Shown: in pieces, positions 17,603-27,443 of the stretch | Position numbering within the stretch: position 1 is the first letter of the stretch | How the letters are laid out: each line of letters starts with the position of its first letter | Source: Clostridium sp. | GTDB lineage: Bacteria > Bacillota > Clostridia > Clostridiales > Clostridiaceae | DNA: 64,000 nt | Reading direction: 5' to 3' | Assembly (NCBI GenBank): GCA_029851835.1 | Contig: JARKVD010000017.1 | Span: 239,579-303,578, forward strand | Notes under the pieces: model-generated | Databases searched by the model: none | Told to the model about the DNA's origin: nothing | Seen by the model: the letters and a program-made list of their open reading frames with translations, nothing else | Position numbers and translations under genes: made by a program

Positions 17603-18985
17603 CTAAGCTATGTTCTCATCTGCAACTGTTTCACTATAATAAGCCTTCTCATCTAACATACCTTCTGATTTTGCAACTACTACACATGTTGCTGCATCCC
17701 CTACTACATTTAAAGAGGTTACAAGCATTTCAATAGGTCTGTTTATTGCAAGAATTAATGAATAAGCTAATATTGCTGCATCATTATTATATCCCATTCC
17801 AGTTAATACAGTGAAAAGAATTACCGCACCTGCACCTGGAGCTGCTGGTGTTCCAACGGATGCAATTAATGCTAGTAATGAAATTACTACTATATTCCCA
17901 ATCGTTACTTCATATCCTGCACTTGTAGCAATAAATATTGCTGCTATAACCTGCATTATAGCTGTACCATTCATGTTCACTGTCATACCTAGAGGTAATA
18001 CAAAAGATGAAATATCCTCGCTTACACCTAGCTCTTCTGTTGTTGTTTTTGTATTTAAAGGTAATGTTGCTGCTGAAGAAGATGTTGAGAAGCCAAATAA
18101 AGCTACCTTACCTATTTTCTTAACAAACATCATTGGGTTAATTCTTGCACCTATTGCAATAAATATTGCATATCCAAATACTAAAAATACTAATAAAGCT
18201 AATACTGTTGTTACTACATATACTAATGCCGGCTTTAAATTTTCAACACCGTATATAGCAAATGTTCTTGTTATTAATACAAATATTGCTGCTGGCCCAA
18301 ACTTAGTTATTATAAAACTTAGGAATACTGTTATGATCGAATTAACTTCCTCTAATAAGGTTTTTAAAATCTTAATTTTATCTCCTAAAGAATTAATGCT
18401 TAAACCTAATACAACTGCTACAAAGACTACTGCTAATATGCTTCCATTTGTTGAAAAAGCCGCTGTAATATTGTTTGGTATTGCTTTAACTATAATTAAA
18501 AGTGGATTTGTTGAACTTGCAACGCCTGCTTGTGCTGTAACATTAGATACATTTGCCGTAAATAATCCCATATTCTTAACTGCAAAACCAACTATTCCTG
18601 CAAGGGCTAAAGCAAAAACAGATGTTGATAAAAATCCTAATATAGTTTTATATGAAATACGTCCTAATTTTTTAGTATCACTTATTTTACACATAGCTAA
18701 TGCTATAGATGTAAATACCATTGGAACAATTACAAGCTGCAAAGAGTTGACAAATAACTGACCTAATATGTAAAATACACCTATTGCACTTGTTGCACCC
18801 TCAACTGATATATCTTGAAATAGAACGTTATTTATACTTGTCCATAATGAACCATTTCCATTTGCTATTAAATTTTCTCTTAAAACTATACATCCTAAAC
18901 CAGCTGCTAATCCTAATAAAAGTGCTATTGCCATCTTCACTGCTAGATTATTGCTGTTATTTTTTCCTTTGATTTTTCTTATCAT
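17603..18985 (-). CDS. Dicarboxylate/amino acid:cation symporter (DAACS, GltP/DctA-like)
   Basis: 460 residues of the glutamate-transporter fold: eight membrane helices plus two re-entrant hairpins. The hairpin HP1 serine motif is seen as STSSSAATLP, TM7 as NMNGTAIMQ, and the C-terminal region has a conserved Asp/Asn-rich stretch (NVVGDAATCVV). It imports glutamate, aspartate, serine or C4-dicarboxylates with Na+ or H+; the exact substrate cannot be read from this. An AAGGAG site precedes ATG 18985. A structured leader with an intrinsic terminator (19061-19185) lies in front and may regulate it. Confidence 0.85.
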   Translation of the reverse strand: MIRKIKGKNNSNNLAVKMAIALLLGLAAGLGCIVLRENLIANGNGSLWTSINNVLFQDISVEGATSAIGVFYILGQLFVNSLQLVIVPMVFTSIALAMCKISDTKKLGRISYKTILGFLSTSVFALALAGIVGFAVKNMGLFTANVSNVTAQAGVASSTNPLLIIVKAIPNNITAAFSTNGSILAVVFVAVVLGLSINSLGDKIKILKTLLEEVNSIITVFLSFIITKFGPAAIFVLITRTFAIYGVENLKPALVYVVTTVLALLVFLVFGYAIFIAIGARINPMMFVKKIGKVALFGFSTSSSAATLPLNTKTTTEELGVSEDISSFVLPLGMTVNMNGTAIMQVIAAIFIATSAGYEVTIGNIVVISLLALIASVGTPAAPGAGAVILFTVLTGMGYNNDAAILAYSLILAINRPIEMLVTSLNVVGDAATCVVVAKSEGMLDEKAYYSETVADENIA

Positions 18986-19060
18986 TTTTCATTTCTCCTT
19001 ATTAGTTCACTTCCCTAAATAACTACATAAGGTTCTAATATACCTTTAAAATTGTTAAAT

Positions 19061-19185
19061 AAAAAAGCCTTCCTATTTGAAAGGAAGGCTATACTGACAT
19101 AATTAAATCTTTTAACTTCAGGCAAGATGTCATAAAACAACATCTGTGGTTACTGAATACAATTCTTCAAGTATATTATAACTTC
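19061..19185 (-). promoter_or_regulatory. Structured 5' leader with attenuator-like terminator before the symporter gene
   Basis: On the minus strand a TATAAT (about 19175-19180) is followed by nested stems TTCAG/CTGAA and AGATGT/ACATCT with the unpaired TAACCAC between, then AGCCTTCC-TTTCAAATA-GGAAGGCT followed by six T (19061-19090), and then the gene about 75 bases later. A terminator between promoter and gene suggests conditional termination. The aptamer does not match a riboswitch class I can name. Confidence 0.45.
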
Positions 19186-19287
19186 CTTACTGATTTCCCG
19201 AATCAATTTAAAGGGATTGTTTTTTTTCTTAATGTATCATTTAATAAACCTATTGTCAATTATATTTTTTAATATTTTATTGGTAAT

Positions 19288-20667
19288 TTATTCCTTTTCT
19301 GCCATAGGAACTTCCTGTCCTCTTTTATGCAGTATCTTTTTAAACATAGTAAAATAGATGAATGTAGTTACTGTAGCGCCAATTACATCTGAAATAGCTT
19401 CAGCAAAAAAAACATTCTTAACATCAAAATACATAGGTATTATGAAAACACATAAAAGGAATATTAATTTACGGAACATGGATAGAGAAACTGATAAATT
19501 TACTATTCCCATCCCCGTTAAACCATCAACTACTGTATATTGAACCGCAACCCCAAATAGACCTAAGGTATAAACTCTTATAGCCCATGTAGAAAGCTTT
19601 ATATACTCAGGATTGCTGGTAAAAATCCTAACAAAAATCTGTGGGACTGTTTGAGCAATTAAAAACATAATACCAACAAAACATATTGAAATGAGGAAAA
19701 TGTATTTTTCTGCTTCAAGAACTCTTTTAGTGTTCCTCGCTCCATAATTAAAACCTAAAATTGTCTGAGTTCCTCCTGTAATTCCACCTAAAGGCATTGT
19801 AATAATTAGCATAAAGCTCTGAAGTATAGTTGCACAAGCCACCAGCATATCCCCATTAGAAGAACCTCCATATTTTTGAAGCACCGCATTAATTGATATT
19901 AAAAGTATATTATCAAAAGCTATAATTAAAAATGGTGTTGCTCCTACAGCCAAGATTCTTTTCATTATACTCCAAGCATATCCACTAAATTCTATTCTAA
20001 TATGTACATCTCTACTAAACAAAAATTGCAATACATATAAACATGAACATAACTGTCCTATTACTGTAGCTAAGGCTGCTCCTGCCACATTCATTTTAAA
20101 TCCAAAAATAAAGATTGGATCTAGTATTAGATTAACCACAGCTCCAATAATAACGGATTTCATTCCAATCTTTGCATATCCCTGGCATAAAATAAATTGG
20201 TTCATTCCCACCGCCAACAAAGCAAATATAGTTCCAATTAAATATATTGTGAAATATTGGTTGGCATAAAAATACGTATTTTCACTAGCTCCAAATAAAT
20301 ATAATAAAGACTCTTTAAACACAAGCATTAAAATCATTATAACTATTGATATAATAAGCAACATTCCAAAACAATTAGCTAATATCTGTTTTGCGCCCTT
20401 ATTATCTTGTTCTCCCATTTTAATACTCATAAGTGGTGCACCACCAACTCCAATTAAATATGCAAAAGCTGAAATCAACATAGCAATTGGAGCACATATC
20501 CCAACTCCTGCTAAAGCAAGTTCTCCCATACCTGGAATATTACCTACATAAATACGATCAACAACACTGTATAGTACATTAACAAACTGAGCAAACATTG
20601 CTGGAAGAGCAATTTTAAACACCAGTTTCTTTATGTCATCAGTTCCTAAATTATTCTCTAGATTCAC
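19288..20667 (-). CDS. MATE-family multidrug/Na+ exporter
   Basis: 459 residues, twelve predicted membrane helices in two related bundles. Typical landmarks: FKIALPAMFAQFVNVLYSVVDRIYVGNIPG at the N-terminus, GVGGAPLMSIKMGEQ in the first half, and GGITGGTQTILGFNYGARN at the equivalent spot of the second half. Exports cationic drugs or metabolites against Na+ or H+. It belongs to the DinF/NorM-like bacterial branch. Starts with GTG after AGGGGGAG. It is divergent from a LysR gene, which is the natural candidate regulator. Confidence 0.88.
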   Translation of the reverse strand: MNLENNLGTDDIKKLVFKIALPAMFAQFVNVLYSVVDRIYVGNIPGMGELALAGVGICAPIAMLISAFAYLIGVGGAPLMSIKMGEQDNKGAKQILANCFGMLLIISIVIMILMLVFKESLLYLFGASENTYFYANQYFTIYLIGTIFALLAVGMNQFILCQGYAKIGMKSVIIGAVVNLILDPIFIFGFKMNVAGAALATVIGQLCSCLYVLQFLFSRDVHIRIEFSGYAWSIMKRILAVGATPFLIIAFDNILLISINAVLQKYGGSSNGDMLVACATILQSFMLIITMPLGGITGGTQTILGFNYGARNTKRVLEAEKYIFLISICFVGIMFLIAQTVPQIFVRIFTSNPEYIKLSTWAIRVYTLGLFGVAVQYTVVDGLTGMGIVNLSVSLSMFRKLIFLLCVFIIPMYFDVKNVFFAEAISDVIGATVTTFIYFTMFKKILHKRGQEVPMAEKE

Positions 20668-20701
20668 CTTAGCTCCCCCTCACTTAACTTGTTTCTTCGC
20701 C

Positions 20702-20718
20702 TATAATATCTTATTATA
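20702..20718. promoter_or_regulatory. Candidate LysR operator between MATE and LysR genes
   Basis: TATAATATCTTATTATA is a perfect dyad of seven-base arms around TCT, the T-N11-A type spacing used by LysR proteins, in the divergent spacer. Confidence 0.45.
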
Positions 20719-20788
20719 AAAACATATATAAATAAAATGAATGTTTGTAATAATAGTCATTAAATTTTCTTATATTAAGGAGTTATCC

Positions 20789-21655
20789 ATGAGCATAACT
20801 AAATACAAAGCACTTCTTACTACAATAGAGTATGGAAGTTTAACTAAAGCTGCTGAAGAATTAGGATATACCCAGCCAGGTATTAGCCACATGATTAAAT
20901 CATTAGAAACGGATTTTGGATTTCCTCTGCTCATTCGCCATAAGGACGGTGTATCTCCTACTGAAAATGCAAAGGAATTAATCTTTTATCTAAGACAAAT
21001 TGTAACTGGTGAAGAAAAGTTGCTAGAAAGTGTTAACAAAATAAATGGAATAGAATCTGGTACTATACGCATCGGATGCTTTTACAGCGTTTCAGTATAT
21101 TGGTTACCAACCATAATTAAAACCTTTGAGGAAGTATATCCTAATATACAATTGCAGCTATTTGAAGGAGATCATGGTGAGATCAGCACATGGCTTAATG
21201 ATGGTAAAATTGACTTGGGTTTTCTTTCTGCACCTGTACCAAGTGATTTTGACTTCATTTCGCTTAAGATGGATCCAATATTCGCTGTATTACCTGAGGG
21301 ACATCCTCTTTGTAAGGAACCTTTTGTTTCACCTGCAGAATTAGTGAAATATCCCTTTATAGTTCCTTATAAGGGTTCAGATGAAGATATGTGGCGTGTG
21401 CTACATGCAGAAAATCTCTTACCTAAAATCAAGTACCGTGTAAAAGGAGATGAAGCTATCCTAGCAATGGTAGCCAAAAATCTTGGTGTCTCTCTTATGC
21501 CTGAACTTTTTCTTTTAAGAATTCCAGACCATGTTGTGATAAAAAGATTAACCAAAGAATATTTCAGAACCCTTGGAATAGCAATTCGCTCAACACAAAA
21601 TGCTACTCCAGCAGTAAAAAAATTTATTGAAACTGTACAAAAAATAATCAAATGA
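20789..21655 (+). CDS. LysR-family transcriptional regulator
   Basis: 288 residues. An N-terminal winged helix-turn-helix (about 1-60: YKALLTTIEYGSLTKAAEELGYTQPGISHMIKSLE) is followed by a periplasmic-binding-protein-like effector domain (about 90-285, with GTIRIGCFYSVSVYWLP and SVAKNLGVSLMPE-like MVAKNLGVSLMPE). Start is ATG 20789 after AAGGAG; the earlier in-frame ATG has no ribosome site. Divergent from the MATE exporter, which it probably controls through the dyad between them. The inducer is unknown. Confidence 0.88.
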   Translation: MSITKYKALLTTIEYGSLTKAAEELGYTQPGISHMIKSLETDFGFPLLIRHKDGVSPTENAKELIFYLRQIVTGEEKLLESVNKINGIESGTIRIGCFYSVSVYWLPTIIKTFEEVYPNIQLQLFEGDHGEISTWLNDGKIDLGFLSAPVPSDFDFISLKMDPIFAVLPEGHPLCKEPFVSPAELVKYPFIVPYKGSDEDMWRVLHAENLLPKIKYRVKGDEAILAMVAKNLGVSLMPELFLLRIPDHVVIKRLTKEYFRTLGIAIRSTQNATPAVKKFIETVQKIIK

Positions 21656-21690
21656 AAACCCTATGTGTTTGCATCAACACATAGGGTTTT
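21655..21690 (+). terminator. Terminator of the LysR gene
   Basis: AAAACCCTATGTGTT pairs with AACACATAGGGTTTT. Confidence 0.85.
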
Positions 21691-21811
21691 CACTCATATA
21701 ACTTTTATTTAAATAATTCCAATTGGTTCTATCAATTTTCCAGAATAAAAATCCTTCTCTTTTCTAACTATATTAAATATAAACTAACTTCATCATGTGA
21801 GGTGTATAAAA

Positions 21812-24271
21812 ATGAAAAAAACATTAAAGCTTTATTTTATTATTATCTTAACACTTATATGTTCTTTTACTTCTATTAGATATTACCCTGATGCAATTTC
21901 AATGTCACATCTGTTAGAAGTCACCGGAGATACTGTACACTTAGTTCAGGATGCTGCAAATGTTGAAAAACTTCCTAAACATTTCAGAAAATGTACAGAT
22001 AAGGTAGATATTCCAGATGGAATGAATTTAAATTTATCTGGTCTTGATAAATTAAATATTTCTGGAAGTAGTCAATTTGCTGAAATACCTCTTAATTTAA
22101 TTAAAGATGCTATAGGAAGTGAGCACAGCATTATAGCCGTCGATCTAAGGCAGGAGTCCCATGGCTTTATTAATGGAACTGCAGTAAGCTTTAAAAATGA
22201 AAAAAATAATGCAAATGCAGGTCTAACTTTAGAACAAGTTATTAAAACTGAAAATGAAGACTTAAAATCTATTCAAATTAATGAACCTTTAACACTTTAT
22301 AATACTAAAAAAGTCATTATTCCTGAGAAGGTACAAAATGAAGCCTTATTAACCGAGGATAAATCCATAGGTTACCTTCGTGTACCCGTAACGGATGGTA
22401 AGTTGCCAACTGACGATATGGTTGTTTACTTTATAACTTTCGTTAATAACCAGCCTAAGGATTCTTGGCTTCACTTTCATTGCAAAGAAGGTATAGGAAG
22501 AACAACTACCTTTATGATTATGTATGATATCATGAAAAACTATAATGAAGTAAGCCTCTATGACATTATTACTCGTCAAGTGATTTTGTCAAAAATCAGT
22601 CCTAAAAGCGCATCAAGTTTTTATTCAGGTGAACACTATGACTTTTTAAACAACTTTTATACCGATTATAAAAATGGATGCTATGATGATAAGTGTTCTT
22701 TAGATTCAGGCAAACTAAATTCCGTATTAAATTACTCCTGTGTCACTTCTAATAACTATGACTCTTATACTAAAAACTCAATAATCCCTAAATTTCTTTA
22801 TGTTATATCTGAAAGTGATATGACTTCAGCAGAACAAACTATGGTAGCTACATTGCAAGGCATTGTAGCTACTCAATCTGATAAGCAAATTTATATTACC
22901 AGTCCTAAAGAACCTGATTATGAAACATGGCTTAATGATTTAAAAAGTAATTATAAAGTTAAATACAAGATCATTAAAGACCCTTGGAAGTTAGTAAGCA
23001 AGTTTAGCTCCTTTGTAGATGGATATGTATTATACAATGGTACAACATCACCTTCAATTAATAATGCCTGTACTGTTGCTTCATTAAAAAATGCTGTTGC
23101 TATTGATGAATCCTTAGAAGCTAAAGTAATTAATTATGGTATATCTAATTTAATTGAAGACTGCAGAAATACAGATAAATACTGGGCCTATAATAACCTA
23201 TGGGATTCTGGATTAAATCACTCCATTGTTATAGAATTATCACCTGATAAAACCATGGCTTTAAGGGATTATGCAATAACTGCAAAAGCCCTAGTCTTTT
23301 ATGAGAATGATGTAAAAGATGACTCTTTGAGGAAAAACATATTCAGCTCCTTAAATGATAATTCACATTGTCTTGGATGGGGGCCTGATGAGCACACCAA
23401 TGTATCAATAGCCTCTACCTATGGTGTAGATGTAATTGCAGCTGATTGGTCTTATAATTTATCCGTACTAAGTTCATATCCACTCTGCGTACAAACTCAA
23501 AAATCTATCCCTGATATCCCTGGGGAAGATGGTGTTCACTATGTAACTTTTATCATGTCTGATGGAGACAACCTACAATGGCTTCTAGGTAGTAATTATA
23601 GCGCTAAAAATTGGTATGGTTCTCCCTACAGAGGAAACTTCAACTTAGGATGGTCATTAAGTCCTTCACTCTATTATTTAGCACCTACAGTTTTTAATAA
23701 ATACTATGAAAGTGCTTGTTCTTCTAAATACAACGATAACTTTCTAGTTCCACCCTCTGGAAATGGTTATATGTATCCTAGCAAATTCCCTTTACATAAA
23801 TTAGACAGCTACACTAAAATATTAAATAATTATATGGAAAAAGTTGATCAACATAATGTGCTAATCCTTGATGATGATGCTCTTTATAGAAAAGATCTAT
23901 GGGATAAATATACTTGCCATAAAAATATTAATGGTCTTTTCTATCTAAATTACGCAAGAAATAATAGCTATGAAGGAAAAATAACCTGGTCCAATAGTAA
24001 ACCTATAGTAGCTTGTCGCGATTTACTCTGGGGTGGTTTAGAAGATGGGGTTACGGTAATTGATAACATTAATAAAAGAATTGAACTAGGTTATACAGAT
24101 ATAACCTCACCAGATTGCTACACTTTTATTTATGTCCATGTATGGAGCAACACTATGGATAATGTTCAAGATGTAGTAAATAAATTAAATAACAATCCTA
24201 AAGTGAAAATTGTTACACCAGATACCTTTATTAAACTAATTAAAGAGAATGTAGCACCTACTGATTTATAA
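21812..24271 (+). CDS. Phytase-like (PTPLP) phosphatase fused to a GxGYxYP domain, exported
   Basis: 819 residues. A short signal peptide or anchor (KTLKLYFIIILTLICSF) is followed by a cysteine-phosphatase domain (about 40-275). HCKEGIGRT carries the nucleophile Cys224 and Arg230, with VTDGKLP upstream resembling the general-acid loop of protein-tyrosine-phosphatase-like inositol polyphosphatases. From about 320 on, the sequence has the features of the GxGYxYP family, including PPSGNGYMYPSKFP (about 650) and DGDNLQW; that family is a predicted glycoside-hydrolase-like domain. The pair suggests extracellular dephosphorylation joined to carbohydrate handling. Start after GAGGTG. No obvious wall anchor. 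Lone gene. Confidence 0.75.
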   Translation: MKKTLKLYFIIILTLICSFTSIRYYPDAISMSHLLEVTGDTVHLVQDAANVEKLPKHFRKCTDKVDIPDGMNLNLSGLDKLNISGSSQFAEIPLNLIKDAIGSEHSIIAVDLRQESHGFINGTAVSFKNEKNNANAGLTLEQVIKTENEDLKSIQINEPLTLYNTKKVIIPEKVQNEALLTEDKSIGYLRVPVTDGKLPTDDMVVYFITFVNNQPKDSWLHFHCKEGIGRTTTFMIMYDIMKNYNEVSLYDIITRQVILSKISPKSASSFYSGEHYDFLNNFYTDYKNGCYDDKCSLDSGKLNSVLNYSCVTSNNYDSYTKNSIIPKFLYVISESDMTSAEQTMVATLQGIVATQSDKQIYITSPKEPDYETWLNDLKSNYKVKYKIIKDPWKLVSKFSSFVDGYVLYNGTTSPSINNACTVASLKNAVAIDESLEAKVINYGISNLIEDCRNTDKYWAYNNLWDSGLNHSIVIELSPDKTMALRDYAITAKALVFYENDVKDDSLRKNIFSSLNDNSHCLGWGPDEHTNVSIASTYGVDVIAADWSYNLSVLSSYPLCVQTQKSIPDIPGEDGVHYVTFIMSDGDNLQWLLGSNYSAKNWYGSPYRGNFNLGWSLSPSLYYLAPTVFNKYYESACSSKYNDNFLVPPSGNGYMYPSKFPLHKLDSYTKILNNYMEKVDQHNVLILDDDALYRKDLWDKYTCHKNINGLFYLNYARNNSYEGKITWSNSKPIVACRDLLWGGLEDGVTVIDNINKRIELGYTDITSPDCYTFIYVHVWSNTMDNVQDVVNKLNNNPKVKIVTPDTFIKLIKENVAPTDL

Positions 24272-24431
24272 AATTTTAACCTTAACACTTCTTTATAATA
24301 ATTTCTTTCAATAATCATAAAGAGGAAAATAATGGATAAATATAGAAGAAGTAATATATACTAATTTTCTACTTAAAAGAATATTACTAAAATGATACAT
24401 AATATTTTAGTAAATTAAAGAGGTGCTATTT

Positions 24432-24986
24432 ATGAAAATGTTTGTTTTAAACGGAAGTCCCAGATTAAGGGGAAATACTAAAACTACTTTAAATACAATA
24501 ATTAAAGGTGTAGAAGAAAATTGTCCAGAAATTGATGTAGAACTTTGTGATGTTACAACTAAGAGACTTTCTGGCTGTATTAACTGTGATGGCTGCAAAA
24601 GAAATGAAGGAAATTGTGTTCTTCCTGATGACAGCAAAGAAATTATAAATAAAATTTATGATGCAGATGTGGTTCTCTTTGGAACCCCTGTTTATTGGTG
24701 GGGCGTTTCATCACAACTAAAAATAGTTATTGATAAAATGTACTCAAAAGATAGTAAATTTAAAAATCAGCATAAAAAAATTGCTGTAGTGGCAGTAGGA
24801 GCTAATGATATAGATGACCCTCAATATAAACTAATTTTTGATCAAATGGATTATATCTGTGATCATTTAGCTTGGAAGGTTATTTTCCATTATCCAGTAT
24901 CTGCTTATGAGTTAAATGATTTACCTAATAATCACGAAGAATTAAATAATATAAAAGAGCTTTGGCGATTATTTTCTTATAAATAA
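24432..24986 (+). CDS. Flavodoxin-fold NAD(P)H-dependent reductase with Isf-type cysteine cluster
   Basis: 184 residues. KMFVLNGSPRLRGNTKTTL is the FMN phosphate loop of the NADPH-dependent FMN reductase/flavodoxin-2 group, and VLFGTPVYWWGVSSQLKIVIDK is the flavin-contact loop. Between them CINCDGC-x5-C gives a Cx2Cx2Cx5C spacing, the compact motif of iron-sulfur flavoproteins (Isf), so a [4Fe-4S] cluster beside FMN is possible. Start is ATG 24432 after AGAGGTG. Isf-like proteins reduce O2, peroxide or quinones in anaerobes; the substrate here is open. Lone gene. Confidence 0.75.
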   Translation: MKMFVLNGSPRLRGNTKTTLNTIIKGVEENCPEIDVELCDVTTKRLSGCINCDGCKRNEGNCVLPDDSKEIINKIYDADVVLFGTPVYWWGVSSQLKIVIDKMYSKDSKFKNQHKKIAVVAVGANDIDDPQYKLIFDQMDYICDHLAWKVIFHYPVSAYELNDLPNNHEELNNIKELWRLFSYK

Positions 24987-25021
24987 ATCCTTATTAAGTA
25001 AATGTAAATTAAATAAATTTA

Positions 25022-25095
25022 AAAAGACAGATAAATGCTAAGTAACCCCACATTTTATTAACTTGAAGGCTGCTCATCACCTATCTGTCTTTATC
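25022..25095 (-). terminator. Terminator of feoB
   Basis: AAAGACAGATA and TATCTGTCTTT arms with a loop of about 50 bases; the minus-strand stem is followed by TTTAAATTTATTT. Confidence 0.6.
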
Positions 25096-25098
25096 TTT

Positions 25099-27285
25099 TT
25101 ATGCTAACCCTAAAATCCTTACTACAGAAGTAACTATAAAACAGATCACTATACCTGTAGCTGTTGGTATGATAAAAGAAAGTCCCGTCCACTTCCAGCT
25201 CTGAGTCTCCTTTTTTATGGTTAAACATGTAGTGCTGCATGGCCAATGCATCAAGGAAAACAACATAACATTTACTGCTGTAAGCCATGTCCACCCATTA
25301 TCAATTAAAAGCTGTCTAAGCTGCATTAAACTATCAAACTCTATAAGACTTCCTGTAGCTGTATAACTCATAATAATGATAGGTACAACTATTTCATTTG
25401 CTGGGAACCCCAAAATAAATGCCATTAAAATATATCCATCAAGTCCTATTAGTTTTGCAAAAGGATTTAAAAAGTTAGCACAATGACTGAGTATACTAAT
25501 GTCTCCTACAGTTACATTTGCCATCATCCATATTACAAGGCCTGCAGGTGCTGCAACTACTACAGCTCTTCCTAACACAAAAAGTGTTCTATCAAAAATT
25601 GATCTGACTATTACCTTTCCTATCTGGGGCTTTCTATAAGGTGGTAATTCCAAGGTAAATGATGAAGGAATTCCCTTCAAAATTGTCTTTGATAATATTT
25701 TAGAAATTATAAGTGTCATAAATACACCTAAAAGAATTACACCTGTTAAAATTATTGTTGAAATTATTGATTGCCCTGGGCCCACAAACATTCCAGCAAA
25801 AAACATAGTTATAATTGCTATAAGTGTAGGAAATCTTCCATTACAAGGTACAAAGTTATTAGTAATTATAGCAATAAGTCTTTCTCTAGGTGAATCAATA
25901 ATCCTACATCCTATTATTCCCGCCGCATTGCATCCAAATCCCATACACATTGTAAGTGCTTGCTTTCCACACGCACAACTCTTTTTAAAAAAGTTATCCA
26001 AATTAAAAGCAATTCTAGGCAGATATCCTAAATCTTCAAGAAGAGTAAATAATGGAAAGAAGATTGCCATTGGCGGAAGCATTACTGCCACTACCCAAGC
26101 TAAGGTTCTATACATACCTTTTATAAAAAGTCCCTCCACCCAAACTGGGGCACCCACGCCTATAACAAATTGACTAAGCTTTTCCTCTATCCAAAATAAA
26201 CCTTTTGATAGCAATCCCGAAGGATAATTAGCTCCAGTTATAGTTAGCCAAAATACCACCCCTAGAAGTAATATCATTATAGGTATTCCCCAAGTCCTAG
26301 AGGTTAAAATCTTATCTATTTTTCTATCCCTTAAACTATATTTAGACCTATTATAAGTTACAACCTTAATTCCTATTTTCTCTGCTCTTCTTACTATTGT
26401 GGTTACAATTTCGTCTCTAAAAATATCACTATCAATATTATAAAACTTTAGCTTTTCTTTCCCTTCACTAGCTCTTTCTAATACAGTAATTTCCTTGGAC
26501 AAATTAAATCCAAGATACTTATCTAAGGATATTAGTAATTGTGATTCTCCTTCTAGTAACTTTAATGAAAGCCATCTTGAGCTAAGCTTATCTAAGTTTT
26601 CATTTTCTACTTCCATACTCTTATTCTTTTCTATGACCTCTTTAACTCCTTCTTCAATAGAAACTAAAACTTCCTCTATAATATCATCATACTTTATGTT
26701 TATTGGACTTATAGGAGTTTTACCGTCTGTCAAATCATAAACTGCATCCATTAACTCCTTTAAGCCCACGCCCTTAGCTGCACTTGTCCCCACTACTGGA
26801 ACTCCTAATAAAAGTGAAAGCTTTATCAAATCTATATTAATTCCTTTTCGCTTAGCTTCATCCATTAGATTTACACATACCACTACATTATTAGTAATTT
26901 CAATAGTTTGTAATACCAAATTTAAATTTCTCTCTAAACATGTTGCATCTACAATCACAACCACTGCATCTGGATTTCCAAAGCATATAAAATCTCTTGC
27001 AACTTCTTCTTCTACAGAATTAGCCATCAAGGAATAAGTTCCTGGAATATCAACTAAAATAAAGTTTCTATTTCTATGTTTATATTTTCCTTGAGCATTT
27101 GCTACCGTCTTTCCTGGCCAATTTCCCGTATGCTGGTTTAATCCTGTTAAGTTATTAAAAATTGTACTTTTTCCAACATTAGGATTACCGGCTAAAGCAA
27201 TTACCTTATCTGTAGTATCCGTGCGTATTATATTTAATTCCTTATCTATGGAGTTACTTCCTGTTGATTGATTTGTTAATCCCAT
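25099..27285 (-). CDS. feoB: Ferrous iron transporter FeoB
   Basis: 728 residues, imports Fe2+ across the membrane. The N-terminal GTPase domain has G1 GNPNVGKST (33-41), DIPGTYSL (G3), NLMDEA (G4) and SAAKG (G5), followed by a helical GDI-like segment. The membrane part has two Gate regions: the first holds LLEDLGYLPRIAF and MGFGCNAAGIIGCRII, the second LGFPANEIVVPI. The C-terminal MHWPCSTTCLTIKKET is the conserved cysteine-containing segment. Length normal. Start after AAGGAGG. Follows feoA by about 160 bases on the same strand, so likely one operon. A divergent DtxR-family regulator upstream fits iron control. Confidence 0.96.
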   Translation of the reverse strand: MGLTNQSTGSNSIDKELNIIRTDTTDKVIALAGNPNVGKSTIFNNLTGLNQHTGNWPGKTVANAQGKYKHRNRNFILVDIPGTYSLMANSVEEEVARDFICFGNPDAVVVIVDATCLERNLNLVLQTIEITNNVVVCVNLMDEAKRKGINIDLIKLSLLLGVPVVGTSAAKGVGLKELMDAVYDLTDGKTPISPINIKYDDIIEEVLVSIEEGVKEVIEKNKSMEVENENLDKLSSRWLSLKLLEGESQLLISLDKYLGFNLSKEITVLERASEGKEKLKFYNIDSDIFRDEIVTTIVRRAEKIGIKVVTYNRSKYSLRDRKIDKILTSRTWGIPIMILLLGVVFWLTITGANYPSGLLSKGLFWIEEKLSQFVIGVGAPVWVEGLFIKGMYRTLAWVVAVMLPPMAIFFPLFTLLEDLGYLPRIAFNLDNFFKKSCACGKQALTMCMGFGCNAAGIIGCRIIDSPRERLIAIITNNFVPCNGRFPTLIAIITMFFAGMFVGPGQSIISTIILTGVILLGVFMTLIISKILSKTILKGIPSSFTLELPPYRKPQIGKVIVRSIFDRTLFVLGRAVVVAAPAGLVIWMMANVTVGDISILSHCANFLNPFAKLIGLDGYILMAFILGFPANEIVVPIIIMSYTATGSLIEFDSLMQLRQLLIDNGWTWLTAVNVMLFSLMHWPCSTTCLTIKKETQSWKWTGLSFIIPTATGIVICFIVTSVVRILGLA

Positions 27286-27443
27286 ATTTGCCTCCTTAAA
27301 AACTGTTAATTAACTAAATACTTTAAATTTCAAATTCCCAGCTTTTCCTGAGAATTTGAAATTACAAAACCTAATTATTTTTATAAGTAAGTAACCAACT
27401 TACTCCATAAAATAAAATGCGAAGAAACCGCCTTTAAAGTTAT

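Noticed and set aside
17811..18761. 316-codon open frame opposite the DAACS symporter gene
   Set aside because: Antisense shadow of a hydrophobic protein; Thr/Asn/Pro-rich without a ribosome site. Similar shadows lie opposite abgT, feoB, the NhaC-type and FecCD genes.
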